From JANSWY01 sp965267245 (GTDB lineage Bacteria > Bacteroidota > Bacteroidia > Cytophagales > Cyclobacteriaceae): a stretch of 64,000 nt of DNA. The DNA lies in the NCBI GenBank assembly GCA_965267245.1, contig OZ253939.1:5146001-5210000 (forward strand), in the 5' to 3' direction. Below are positions 8,700-15,110 of this stretch, piece after piece. Position numbers and translations under genes: made by a program. How positions within the stretch are numbered: the first letter of the stretch is position 1; each line of letters begins with the position of its first letter. Under the pieces are notes generated by a model. The model was not told the DNA's origin. It worked only from the letters and a program-made list of their open reading frames with translations, and made no database searches.

Positions 8700-9332
8700 T
8701 TATTTCACTTCTATCGTTAGAGGAACCGAATAAGTTATTTTTGCTGGCTTACCATACTTATATGCGGGCCTCCATTTTGGCATACTGCTAAATAATTCGA
8801 CCACCTTCTTATTTACGCTTTGGTTTTGTGCTTTATGAACTCGTATGTCCTCTAACATTCCTTCTGTTGTAATTGTGAACAGAACATACAACTTGTCCAG
8901 CACTTCACCTTCATCTAAATCAGCAGCATTAATTACGAGATTTTCAATAATATACTTATACATCTCTTGCTTCCCTCCTGGGAACTCCGGTTCAAGATTC
9001 CAATGTGAAGTATGCTCTAAACTGTCAGCTATTTTACTTGCCTTTTTTGTCAAATCAAAACCAAGTTTCCTATTCAAACTCATCAGCATTGTTGAATCAT
9101 AACAACTATAATAATCTGTAGAATCAGAGCTAATGAATCTCCATTGGATATTGTAATAATTTCTCAGCACATATAAATAAGTATTATCATCAGGAGAAAA
9201 TGGAGCAGAATGTAATATGTAGTTGTTATTATGAAAATCGGAGATGGCCTCTTGCTCAGCTAGTGAACAAGGTGACTGACACATCACTAACGTGTTACAT
9301 ATAATTAATATTGACAGAAGTTGTATCCTCAT
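8700..9332 (-). CDS. cassette protein with TonB C-terminal-like domain, secreted
   Basis: The product has 210 residues. The N-terminus (MRIQLLSILIICNTLVMCQSPC) is a signal sequence; CQSPC could be a lipobox. The C-terminal 85 residues have the TonB-type pattern: NLVINAADLDEGEVLDKLYV, FTITTEGMLEDIRVHKA, SMPKWRPAYKYGKPA. Classical TonB needs an N-terminal membrane anchor and a proline-rich spacer, and neither is present. This is therefore a stand-alone periplasmic TonB-C domain, a form common in Bacteroidota. It shares the SMPKW motif with the cassette gene at 2117-3010. It may act in signalling or receptor contact; this is not shown. Confidence 0.75.
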   Translation of the reverse strand: MRIQLLSILIICNTLVMCQSPCSLAEQEAISDFHNNNYILHSAPFSPDDNTYLYVLRNYYNIQWRFISSDSTDYYSCYDSTMLMSLNRKLGFDLTKKASKIADSLEHTSHWNLEPEFPGGKQEMYKYIIENLVINAADLDEGEVLDKLYVLFTITTEGMLEDIRVHKAQNQSVNKKVVELFSSMPKWRPAYKYGKPAKITYSVPLTIEVK

Positions 9333-9342
9333 AGAAAATGCA

Positions 9343-9576
9343 CCCTAACGCCAAGCTAGCAGGAGTGCGCCCCGAGCTTGGCAGAAAGCACTAATCTAGT
9401 GAATCTGCCGGTGCTTCCAAAGTTTGTTGAATGCACTGCGTTCAGCAAGAGAAAAAATCCTGCGAGCAGAAGTAAGTAGAAAGCACTGCCGTTTCTCAGC
9501 GGCAGATTCATGGTGATGTTTGCACATAAGCCAGCAAAGAGGCAGTTTGGCGCATTCGTGCTAGCGATTGTTCTAT
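9343..9576 (-). repeat. attC-like recombination site of cassette 3 (long form)
   Basis: The boxes are CCTAACG at 9344-9350 and ATTGTTC at 9567-9573. The arms GCTAGCAGGAGTGCGCC and (right arm, reversed) GCTAGCACGAATGCGCC pair over 17 bases with one mismatch and one G-T wobble. The loop contains further stems, for example GTGAATCTGCCG against CGGCAGATTCAT. Total about 234 bp. Confidence 0.85.
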
Positions 9577-10145
9577 GCCGTCTTGTTTTTTCGGTAGACA
9601 GTTACATCTCCGCCAGTTGCCGTTAAAAAGTATTTTCCGTTCGTGGAGAATCCGAATGTTCGAGGCTCGTAATCGTTCAGGATGTTAAAGCATTTATGTG
9701 TCTCTGATTCCGTGTAAATACTCAGAAAGTTTGGTTGAAATATCAAGTTGACGATAGGCCAGTTCGGAGCGAAAAATTCAATAGAATCGCCTTCTTTGTT
9801 AGAAGTTGGAAGGCCACCGCCATGTAGTCCGGCAATTCGAATTTTCTCGTTTGCTGCTATTCCAATACCCATGCACCAAAGTTCGTGTTCGTTTATCCAC
9901 GTGCCAGTTGGTTCGTTATCCCTGTCAATTTTTTGTAGATTCTCGCAATCAATCAGTCCGCGTCCTTGGCTTGAAACCACTAAAAGAAGTTCAGGGTGTT
10001 CGTTGGAAAAGCCCACTTCAGTTAGTCCTCCAACAGCAAACATTTCACTTGTCCAACCATCTGGGCAGGTGCTCTGTGTGTTCTTTAGAAGGTTCCTAAG
10101 TCGTATTCGATTTTGTTCGTCTTTATCTTTTTTGAAAATACTCAT
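9573..10145 (-). CDS. cassette protein, unknown, beta-propeller-like pattern
   Basis: The product has 190 residues, a basic N-terminus (MSIFKKDKDEQNRIRLRNLL) and no signal peptide. The body alternates short beta-like segments with Gly and Asp turns: MFAVGGLTEVGFSNEHPELLLVVSS, GIGIAANEKIRIAGLHGGGLP, FGFSTNGKYFLTATGGDVTVY. The last segment reads like one blade of a WD40-type propeller, but the protein is too short for a complete one. I recognise no family. The stop codon TAG lies within the attC box, and the start is 19 bases from the neighbouring AAC box. Confidence 0.7.
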   Translation of the reverse strand: MSIFKKDKDEQNRIRLRNLLKNTQSTCPDGWTSEMFAVGGLTEVGFSNEHPELLLVVSSQGRGLIDCENLQKIDRDNEPTGTWINEHELWCMGIGIAANEKIRIAGLHGGGLPTSNKEGDSIEFFAPNWPIVNLIFQPNFLSIYTESETHKCFNILNDYEPRTFGFSTNGKYFLTATGGDVTVYRKNKTA

Positions 10146-10163
10146 GATCGAAGGAGGAATGGC

Positions 10164-10354
10164 ATAGAACGATTAGTATATGGCAAGTAGGGCAGTAGAA
10201 AGCACTGAACTGTCGAACCGCTCCGAGCCAAATCGTTTATTTTGTTTTTAATTTATTCATTCTTAAAAGCCAAATCAACGATTTGGCGGTGTTTCAAATA
10301 ACCACAGAGTTTCCTAACCATCGAACGCCCTATTTGCTATATACCGTGTTAGCT
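10164..10354 (-). repeat. attC-like recombination site of cassette 2
   Basis: The boxes are AGAACG at 10166-10171 and GTGTTAGC at 10346-10353. The arms GTATATGGCAAGTAGGGC and (right arm, reversed) GTATATAGCAAATAGGGC pair over 18 bases with two G-T wobbles. An inner stem joins GCCAAATCGTTTATT and AATCAACGATTTGGC. Total about 191 bp. The last codons of the gene at 10330 lie inside the right arm. Confidence 0.85.
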
Positions 10355-10698
10355 GCTTTTTTCCATTTATCTACTCGTTCAAAAATTCTATTTCCTAATT
10401 CGATTCCTTCTTCTCCAATAAAATCATCCCAAGCACAAGTCGGAGCAAACCAAGTCCAAAATCGAGATAAATCTGTTTGGTTGCCAAATTCGATATCATC
10501 AATAGCGTCCAACAAAGCTTCGTGAAATTCTTCAGCCGATAAAAACTCTCCTGAGTATCCTCCTTTGTAATCAGCAAGTATTTTTTCCGCTTTATGTAAA
10601 TTTTCAAGTAATTCAAAGAACTCCCATTTTTTCCAGTAATTCATTTTTGAGAGATTATCAGGTCTATTGCTTTTGAATATTCTGTTCAGGAATCCCAT
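10330..10698 (-). CDS. cassette protein, small acidic helical, unknown (second gene of cassette 2)
   Basis: The product has 122 residues and is probably cytoplasmic. It is helical and acidic: WEFFELLENLHKAEKILADY, FLSAEEFHEALLDAIDDIEFG, ending with a tryptophan-rich part (LSRFWTWFAPTCAWDDF). The final residues ANTVYSK are read through the right arm of the attC. This means the recombination site encodes the end of the protein, and a cassette exchange cannot change it, since the crossover is at the far box. It starts 4 bases after the stop of the preceding gene with no site between, so this is a two-gene cassette. No family recognised. Confidence 0.7.
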   Translation of the reverse strand: MGFLNRIFKSNRPDNLSKMNYWKKWEFFELLENLHKAEKILADYKGGYSGEFLSAEEFHEALLDAIDDIEFGNQTDLSRFWTWFAPTCAWDDFIGEEGIELGNRIFERVDKWKKAANTVYSK

Positions 10699-10702
10699 TT
10701 TG

Positions 10703-11191
10703 TTAATAGATGATGATTTTTACCGCTAAGTATATTGACAATCCTAAAGTCGTTAAAATGGCAAGCAAAGACCTTAGATTTTGTTTGTTTATCATCTTAC
10801 CGTACTTCTCTACATCTGTCGAGAGGTTCCAGTTCATTCGTTGAGAAGCATGTCTGTAAACTTCCATCTGTCTTTGTTCAAGAAATATCAGATAGAAAAT
10901 ATTCAAAAGAGGTAAAAGAGCTACCCAAATATTGAAAATCGGGGCATCAGCGGGGAACTTACCAAAACCAACAAAAGCAGCTATTAAAATGCTATTTACA
11001 CTAAACAGCTTGTCATGTATTCGGTCGAAACTCGATTGAATTTTTGTTGCAGCTTCATCTCCTTCTTTTTCCGCTTTCTTAATTAATCGTTCTGATTCAG
11101 AAGTCAACTCATCAACAGAAACCCTCGCTTCATTTTTCTGAAGAAGGTCACGAATCTGCTCTAATAATTTGGTTGTTTTTGAATCTTCCAT
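10703..11191 (-). CDS. cassette protein, three membrane helices, unknown (first gene of cassette 2)
   Basis: The product is 162 residues from the ATG at 11191. Longer readings of the frame run back into the neighbouring attC and are unlikely. The N-terminal 60 residues are charged and helical, probably coiled coil (LLEQIRDLLQKNEARVSVDE). Hydrophobic segments follow at about 64-80 and 87-105, and near the C-terminus (LLAILTTLGLSIYLAVKIIIY). This is the look of a small inner-membrane sensor or effector with a cytoplasmic coil. It moves together with the cytoplasmic acidic protein downstream, so the two may form a pair. Function unknown. Confidence 0.7.
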   Translation of the reverse strand: MEDSKTTKLLEQIRDLLQKNEARVSVDELTSESERLIKKAEKEGDEAATKIQSSFDRIHDKLFSVNSILIAAFVGFGKFPADAPIFNIWVALLPLLNIFYLIFLEQRQMEVYRHASQRMNWNLSTDVEKYGKMINKQNLRSLLAILTTLGLSIYLAVKIIIY

Positions 11192-11199
11192 GTAGTAGC

Positions 11200-11317
11200 A
11201 GCTAACGTCCGGATATGGCACGTGCCTCCAGACCATTTTAATATCTACTAAAATATCGGATTTGCAGAACAGTTTCAAGTAACCACTTGGAGGCGTGTGC
11301 TATATCATTTGTTAGTT
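11200..11317 (-). repeat. attC-like recombination site of cassette 1 (copy B)
   Basis: The boxes are GCTAACG at 11201-11207 and TGTTAG at 11310-11315. From the C of AAC inwards it is identical to the site at 4861-4978, including the three wobbles. The base before the box differs between the copies, as expected because those bases belong to the next cassette. Confidence 0.85.
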
Positions 11318-11914
11318 GCTTTTAAATTGTTCGTTCAGTTCAGTCGTTAATAGTTGGAGTTTATTCTTGCTAATTCCTGTCGTTTGGTTGATTTTCCAAA
11401 GTCCATGTTCCTTAATACTTGCGTACCACGTCTCAATCTGTTCACCCTTAATTCGGTACGCCATCAAACTTCCTTGTCTATTCGTTACTGAGTTCGTTGA
11501 GATCCAAAAGCATATCCCATTGACGGACCTCCTGGTAATCCGATTCTTCAAGTTATCAGTTGAATTCTGGTAAACATGGATAGGTTCGATAAACTTGGAG
11601 TTATGATTTCCATCTGGTTTGTAGAAAGTAGTTGATAAAACCCTGTTCGGATTAAACGGAGGAACAGTTATTTCTTCTCTCCAGAAAGGTTTTAGAACGA
11701 AAGGAATTCCCGGTTCAGCGTGAAGGTCGTACTTCTGAGGCCCTTGCCCGGAATAATTCAGCCATTTGTGATCAAACCAGTTTTTAATTCTTATCACAGC
11801 TACTTCATCCGGTTTATAAAGTTCCAGGAGTTTAAAAGTCAGGTGATCAATGATCTCTTTAAATCCCTCTGCATCGTCCTTGAAGTATTTAATTTTTAAA
11901 GGTCTCCAGTCCAT
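11312..11914 (-). CDS. cassette protein, unknown, copy B (integrase-proximal)
   Basis: The protein is identical to the one at 4973-5575 over its full 200 residues (215 if the TTG at 11959 is used). The DNA is also identical: the shared block is 11202-11964 against 4863-5625, ending on both sides within CTAAC boxes. This is the cassette nearest the integrase and so, in integron logic, the last one inserted. No membrane segment or known domain. With two copies of one gene in ten cassettes, either it is useful to the cell or the duplication is very recent. Confidence 0.75.
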   Translation of the reverse strand: MDWRPLKIKYFKDDAEGFKEIIDHLTFKLLELYKPDEVAVIRIKNWFDHKWLNYSGQGPQKYDLHAEPGIPFVLKPFWREEITVPPFNPNRVLSTTFYKPDGNHNSKFIEPIHVYQNSTDNLKNRITRRSVNGICFWISTNSVTNRQGSLMAYRIKGEQIETWYASIKEHGLWKINQTTGISKNKLQLLTTELNEQFKSN

Positions 11915-11957
11915 ACTGTATTTAAGTTCTGCTAGTCTACGCCTTGAAGGAAATTGC

Positions 11958-11998
11958 AACTAACATATCGATAACAGCACATGTGCTGTTATTTACTT
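11958..11998 (-). other. candidate attI site with 22-bp perfect palindrome
   Basis: Between the first cassette boundary (CTAAC, 11960-11964) and the integrase stop (11998) lies a perfect 22-bp palindrome at 11971-11992. Its half-site is ATAACAGCACA. No T-run follows on the integrase strand, so it is a poor terminator. Both halves carry an AAC core resembling the recombination boxes. I infer that this is where new cassettes enter and where the integrase binds. Confidence 0.55.
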
Positions 11999-13140
11999 TA
12001 TGTCTTTATGGGTAAATCTAGTGGATTTTTAATTTTTTGAAAGGAAGTAGTCGCAACATTGGTGTAATTCTCGGTTGTTTTTGGGCTTCCATGCCCCAAT
12101 AATGTCTGAATGTAGCGTAAGTCTGTACCTGATTCCAATAAATGTGTTGCAAATGAATGTCTCAGCATGTGTGGTGTTACTCGTCTGCGAATATTGGCTT
12201 TTTTTGCTGATCGCTTAACGATATTAGCTACACTTGTTTCGCTGTACTTTTCGCCTGGCAAACCTTCGAATAAGTAAATTTTGGGTTTATATCTGGTGTA
12301 ATAGTTTCTTAATTCTGATAATAGACTTTCACTTAATAATGTATACCTGTCTTTCTTTCCTTTTCCATTACGTACAAAAATGAGACCTCTGTCACTTTCT
12401 ATATCTGATATTTTCAAGTCAAGTAATTCACTCCTTCTCAACCCAGTGGAGTACAAAACACTCAGGATCATTTTGTGTTTCAGGTTATGTGTAGTACCAA
12501 TCATTTCAAAAATTTCTTCTCTCGACAGGACTTTAGGAAGTTTTTCCTGTTGGATGGGACGTTCCACCTCATAATAACGCCCAGGCATCTCTAAAACAAG
12601 TTCATAGTAGAATTTGATGGCGTTAACGGCCTGGTTTAAGTAACTGCTGGATTTGCCACTTCTGGAACAATGATCTAAGTATGTTCTGATATCTTCCTGG
12701 TCCAATTGATTGGGATCAGCTGTATCAAAGTAGTTTAAATACTTCTCAAACATGGATATATAAATGCGAGCCGTATTCAAAGAATACCTTTTGATCTCCA
12801 GCTTCCTTAAAAACTCCTCTGGAACGGCCTTATAGCCTGGTGTGAGCTTTCTTTTGCGGTAATCGTCCACTGAAAGCGGAGCATTGCCCTGATGGACAGG
12901 CCTGTTACGGAAAAAGTACTTGCAATTGACATAGCAAACTCCTTTAAATGTTTTGAATATAGAAGTAAGGTTCTCCTTGTTGTTATTAATAATGACCATT
13001 TGATGATCCGTGCTCCATTTTGGATTATCCAACTGCTTTACAAGTGCCTGAATTACCTTGTCCGGATAAAACTGCAGACCGATATACTTTCTATTCTCTA
13101 TTAATAGATGACGCAGCGTGATTTGTTTGGTTGAATTCAT
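11998..13140 (-). CDS. tyrosine recombinase, integron-type integrase
   Basis: The product is 380 residues from the ATG at 13140. The frame extends to a TTG at 13176, which I consider less likely. Numbering from that longer form, an N-terminal extension of about 110 residues precedes a SAM-like core-binding domain (about 115-200) and the catalytic domain (about 215-375). Catalytic residues are Arg247 (STGLRRSE), Lys272 (GKGKKDR), His336 and Arg339 (TPHMLRHSF), His362 (LLGHGSPKT) and Tyr371. The short segment YLFEGLPGEKYSETSVANIV replaces the longer insertion that marks classical IntI. It points into the cassette array. The normal XerD is at 46162-47061. Confidence 0.85.
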   Translation of the reverse strand: MNSTKQITLRHLLIENRKYIGLQFYPDKVIQALVKQLDNPKWSTDHQMVIINNNKENLTSIFKTFKGVCYVNCKYFFRNRPVHQGNAPLSVDDYRKRKLTPGYKAVPEEFLRKLEIKRYSLNTARIYISMFEKYLNYFDTADPNQLDQEDIRTYLDHCSRSGKSSSYLNQAVNAIKFYYELVLEMPGRYYEVERPIQQEKLPKVLSREEIFEMIGTTHNLKHKMILSVLYSTGLRRSELLDLKISDIESDRGLIFVRNGKGKKDRYTLLSESLLSELRNYYTRYKPKIYLFEGLPGEKYSETSVANIVKRSAKKANIRRRVTPHMLRHSFATHLLESGTDLRYIQTLLGHGSPKTTENYTNVATTSFQKIKNPLDLPIKT

Positions 13141-13180
13141 AGCTCGTAAATAACCCTGAAAACTATACCAACTCAAAGGG

Positions 13181-13230
13181 TAAGCGTCGAATTATACGTA
13201 TAATTAAACGCATAATTTTTTAAACGCTTA
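13181..13230. promoter_or_regulatory. nested inverted repeats upstream of the integrase
   Basis: Outer arms TAAGCGT (13181-13187) and ACGCTTA (13224-13230) enclose a perfect 16-bp palindrome, AATTATACGTATAATT (13190-13205). There is also a direct repeat of AAACGC (13206 and 13222). The block lies about 40 bases upstream of the integrase ATG and about 120 bases from the divergent gene. It looks like an operator for a dimeric regulator; which one is unknown. Confidence 0.45.
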
Positions 13231-13352
13231 GGATTTTTTCTAAATTGGAACAACTAATTCTTTGAACTTCTTGAAAATTCTCAGAAGTCTGGATCGATTT
13301 GGTGACAACACCAAACGAGGCGAAAAATTAGAACTAACTAATTACATCAACC

Positions 13353-13739
13353 ATGGAAAGATTTTGTCTTAACTGTGGAGAAAAACTGATCGGTAGGATT
13401 GATAAAAAATATTGTGGTTCTTACTGCAGGTCTAATTTCCACTATGAAGCTTCCAAAGAGAAAGCTGAATCATTTTTTAAACAAATTGACCACCAACTCA
13501 AGAAAAACAGAAGGATCCTGGCTGCCTACAATAAAAGTGGAAAATCCACAGTGCGAAAAGAAGTTTTGCTGGCTGAGGGCTTCCATTCCAGGGTATTTAC
13601 ACACTACTGGAAGGCCGGAAATGGCAATACTTATCTCTTTGTATATGAATATGGCTTCCAACAGATCATAGAAAATGGCAAAACAAAATTTTCACTGGTT
13701 ACCTGGCAGGACTATATGAATGGCAGTTTGTCGCTTTAG
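13353..13739 (+). CDS. conserved Zn-ribbon protein of Bacteroidota
   Basis: The product has 128 residues. The N-terminal zinc ribbon has cysteines at 5, 8, 21 and 25 (CLNCGEK and KKYCGSYCR), followed by NFHYEAS and a basic helix (KQIDHQLKKNRRILAAYNK). This is a small family common in Bacteroidota, usually described as a zinc-ribbon protein of the DUF2116 type. The C-terminus is more beta-like (TYLFVYEYGFQQI). It is divergent from the integrase. It may be the first non-integron gene on this side and has no AAC-box site. A nucleic-acid-binding role is plausible but unproven. Confidence 0.75.
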   Translation: MERFCLNCGEKLIGRIDKKYCGSYCRSNFHYEASKEKAESFFKQIDHQLKKNRRILAAYNKSGKSTVRKEVLLAEGFHSRVFTHYWKAGNGNTYLFVYEYGFQQIIENGKTKFSLVTWQDYMNGSLSL

Positions 13740-13845
13740 TTATCGCTCTCGCTATTGAATGCTTGTTGGTTATGCCACAAAGCACTCAAAGAAGCTCAGA
13801 GTTTCACAGGGGAAGAAGAGGGAAAAACCGGGTGTTACAAACTGG

Positions 13846-14322
13846 CTACAAATCAATATACTGCATCGCCAGTTTCTCAAACTCAAGGAACTCCTGCAAT
13901 GGAAAGCAATCCTCCCGGTTTTGTTTGAAATGCTTATCACGCATGAGCTCTGCAATCTTTTTGAATTCGTAATAATAAATTCTTACTAGCTGTACCTTTT
14001 TGATTTCAAAGCTGACTATTGGTTTGCGTATTGTGATCTCTTCTCCGTAATCCTCTGAGAAATCGTCTACCTGGTATGTGACCATGTGTTTTTTGGTGGG
14101 GATTTCCTGAATGGTCGTTTTGGAACCTCCCGGTTCTTCATACCAGGTAAATGAGGTTTCAGGTTTTTGAAACATAATGTCTGTCAATGATTGGATGCAT
14201 TCCCCGATAGGATCAGGAGGAAAGGCTTGAGTGGCATGAAGTTCATGTACACTTCCTTCCTTGTAAATCCAACAGGTAGACCAGCCATGTTCGTCCAGAA
14301 AGAAGCTGATATTGATCTTCAA
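13846..14322 (-). CDS. conserved hypothetical protein
   Basis: The product has 158 residues with no signal peptide. It has a beta-rich first half (MKINISFFLDEHGWSTCWIY, TSFTWYEEPGGSKTTIQEI) and a helical end (ELMRDKHFKQNREDCFPLQEF). It is close to the size of small cytoplasmic proteins that recur beside variable regions in this phylum, but I recognise no domain. The gene ends about 100 bases from the end of the convergent zinc-ribbon gene. It begins 21 bases after the stop of the outer-membrane protein gene, so the two may be co-transcribed. Confidence 0.65.
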   Translation of the reverse strand: MKINISFFLDEHGWSTCWIYKEGSVHELHATQAFPPDPIGECIQSLTDIMFQKPETSFTWYEEPGGSKTTIQEIPTKKHMVTYQVDDFSEDYGEEITIRKPIVSFEIKKVQLVRIYYYEFKKIAELMRDKHFKQNREDCFPLQEFLEFEKLAMQYIDL

Positions 14323-14343
14323 AATTCTCGGTTGTTTTGTCTG

Positions 14344-15009
14344 TTAGAGAAAATCATATCGTAAGGTAGGTCCAAAATTCTCTACGGTTCTTTTTGTTGG
14401 GCCAAAGCGATCAAGGTTGGCTCCCAAACCGTAATACCACCTCCCACTTTTCAGACCAATCCGTGCATACAGATAGCTTCGGCCATGGGCACTGGTATCC
14501 AGACTCCTGATGTACATTGCCTGGATCCTGAAGTAGAGTGATAATTTTTCATTGACGGGAGGCTTGTATTCATATATGCCCAGCATTTGTAAGTCTTTGT
14601 CTGAAGTGTAGTAGGCTACCTGTGTGATGGTGAGCCATTTTTGTGAACCGTAGGTATGTTTTGGCCCAAAAATAGGGGTGATGCCCACATCTGAATTGAC
14701 CCGGACTCCCCCAAAAATGGAAAAGGTCTTTAGAAAATCATAGTCAATCTGGACGGGTACGTTGAGTTGGTTATTGTCGCTGTTGTTTTCATAGGTAGTG
14801 AAGAACTGGGTGACTGTGAAAAGTCCAAATTTGCTTTCCGGAGTAAAGTGTTTTTTCATGACCATCTGGTACCAAAAGCGTTTGTGCCCGGTCACAATCT
14901 CAATGGGAATAGGTGGATCTGAAATTTGAGCCTGAACGGACACAAATGGGGTAGCCATTATGACCAGGAAGAGCAGCATAATGGAAAGGTTGGACAGGTG
15001 TTTTACCAT
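14344..15009 (-). CDS. outer-membrane beta-barrel protein
   Basis: The product has 221 residues. A signal peptide ends at VSVQA (about residue 27). The mature protein shows amphipathic strands with aromatic girdles (FWYQMVMKKHF, KFGLFTVTQFFTTYEN, WLTITQVAYYTSD, LYFRIQAMYIRS, SYLYARIGLKSGRWYYGLG). The last residues GPTLRYDFL end in a hydrophobic residue after an aromatic strand, the usual barrel-insertion signal. It is unlike TonB receptors in size and fits a small barrel of 8-10 strands. Function unknown. Confidence 0.7.
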   Translation of the reverse strand: MVKHLSNLSIMLLFLVIMATPFVSVQAQISDPPIPIEIVTGHKRFWYQMVMKKHFTPESKFGLFTVTQFFTTYENNSDNNQLNVPVQIDYDFLKTFSIFGGVRVNSDVGITPIFGPKHTYGSQKWLTITQVAYYTSDKDLQMLGIYEYKPPVNEKLSLYFRIQAMYIRSLDTSAHGRSYLYARIGLKSGRWYYGLGANLDRFGPTKRTVENFGPTLRYDFL

Positions 15010-15110
15010 TGGAGCTGATTTTTATTAGAATTTAACAAAAATGGCCAAGTCCTTCACGCTTAACACAAAAAAAATCTGGCATTGCTTGTATCTGTACAGG
15101 GGTGATTTAA

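Larger units (their letters stand above)
2117..13140 (-). mobile_element. chromosomal integron: integrase plus about eleven gene cassettes
   Basis: Ten consecutive units each consist of one or two minus-strand genes followed by an imperfect palindrome of 118-251 bp. Cassette limits, taken at the C of the AAC box: 11206-11963, 10170-11205, 9349-10169, 8460-9348, 7333-8459, 6323-7332, 5625-6322, 4867-5624, 3898-4866, 3025-3897. An eleventh gene (2117-3010) follows without a clear site. On the plus strand every site starts with AACG and ends with TGTT. On the coding strand this is AACA to CGTT, as in classical attC sites. The integrase gene abuts the array at its right end and points into it. 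Cassettes 1 and 8 are identical. Confidence 0.85.

Noticed and set aside
9748..10167. Plus-strand genes within the cassette at 9573-10145
   Set aside because: Two plus-strand frames are open, but their proteins are low-complexity and lack recognisable structure; the minus-strand frame has the box-linked start and stop typical of this array.
3019..11317. CRISPR array or REP/BIME-like intergenic repeats
   Set aside because: The repeats are long, differ in the inner sequence, are spaced by whole genes and carry directional boxes. No cas genes are nearby.
4863..11964. Insertion sequence or composite transposon explaining the duplicated 758 bp
   Set aside because: No transposase, terminal inverted repeats or target duplication is present, and the limits coincide with recombination boxes.
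11971..11992. Terminator of the integrase
   Set aside because: The palindrome has no loop to speak of and is followed on the integrase strand by CGATATG with no T-run.
13141..13176. Longer integrase start at the TTG 13176
   Set aside because: It adds only 12 residues with no conserved pattern, whereas the ATG at 13140 is a normal start.
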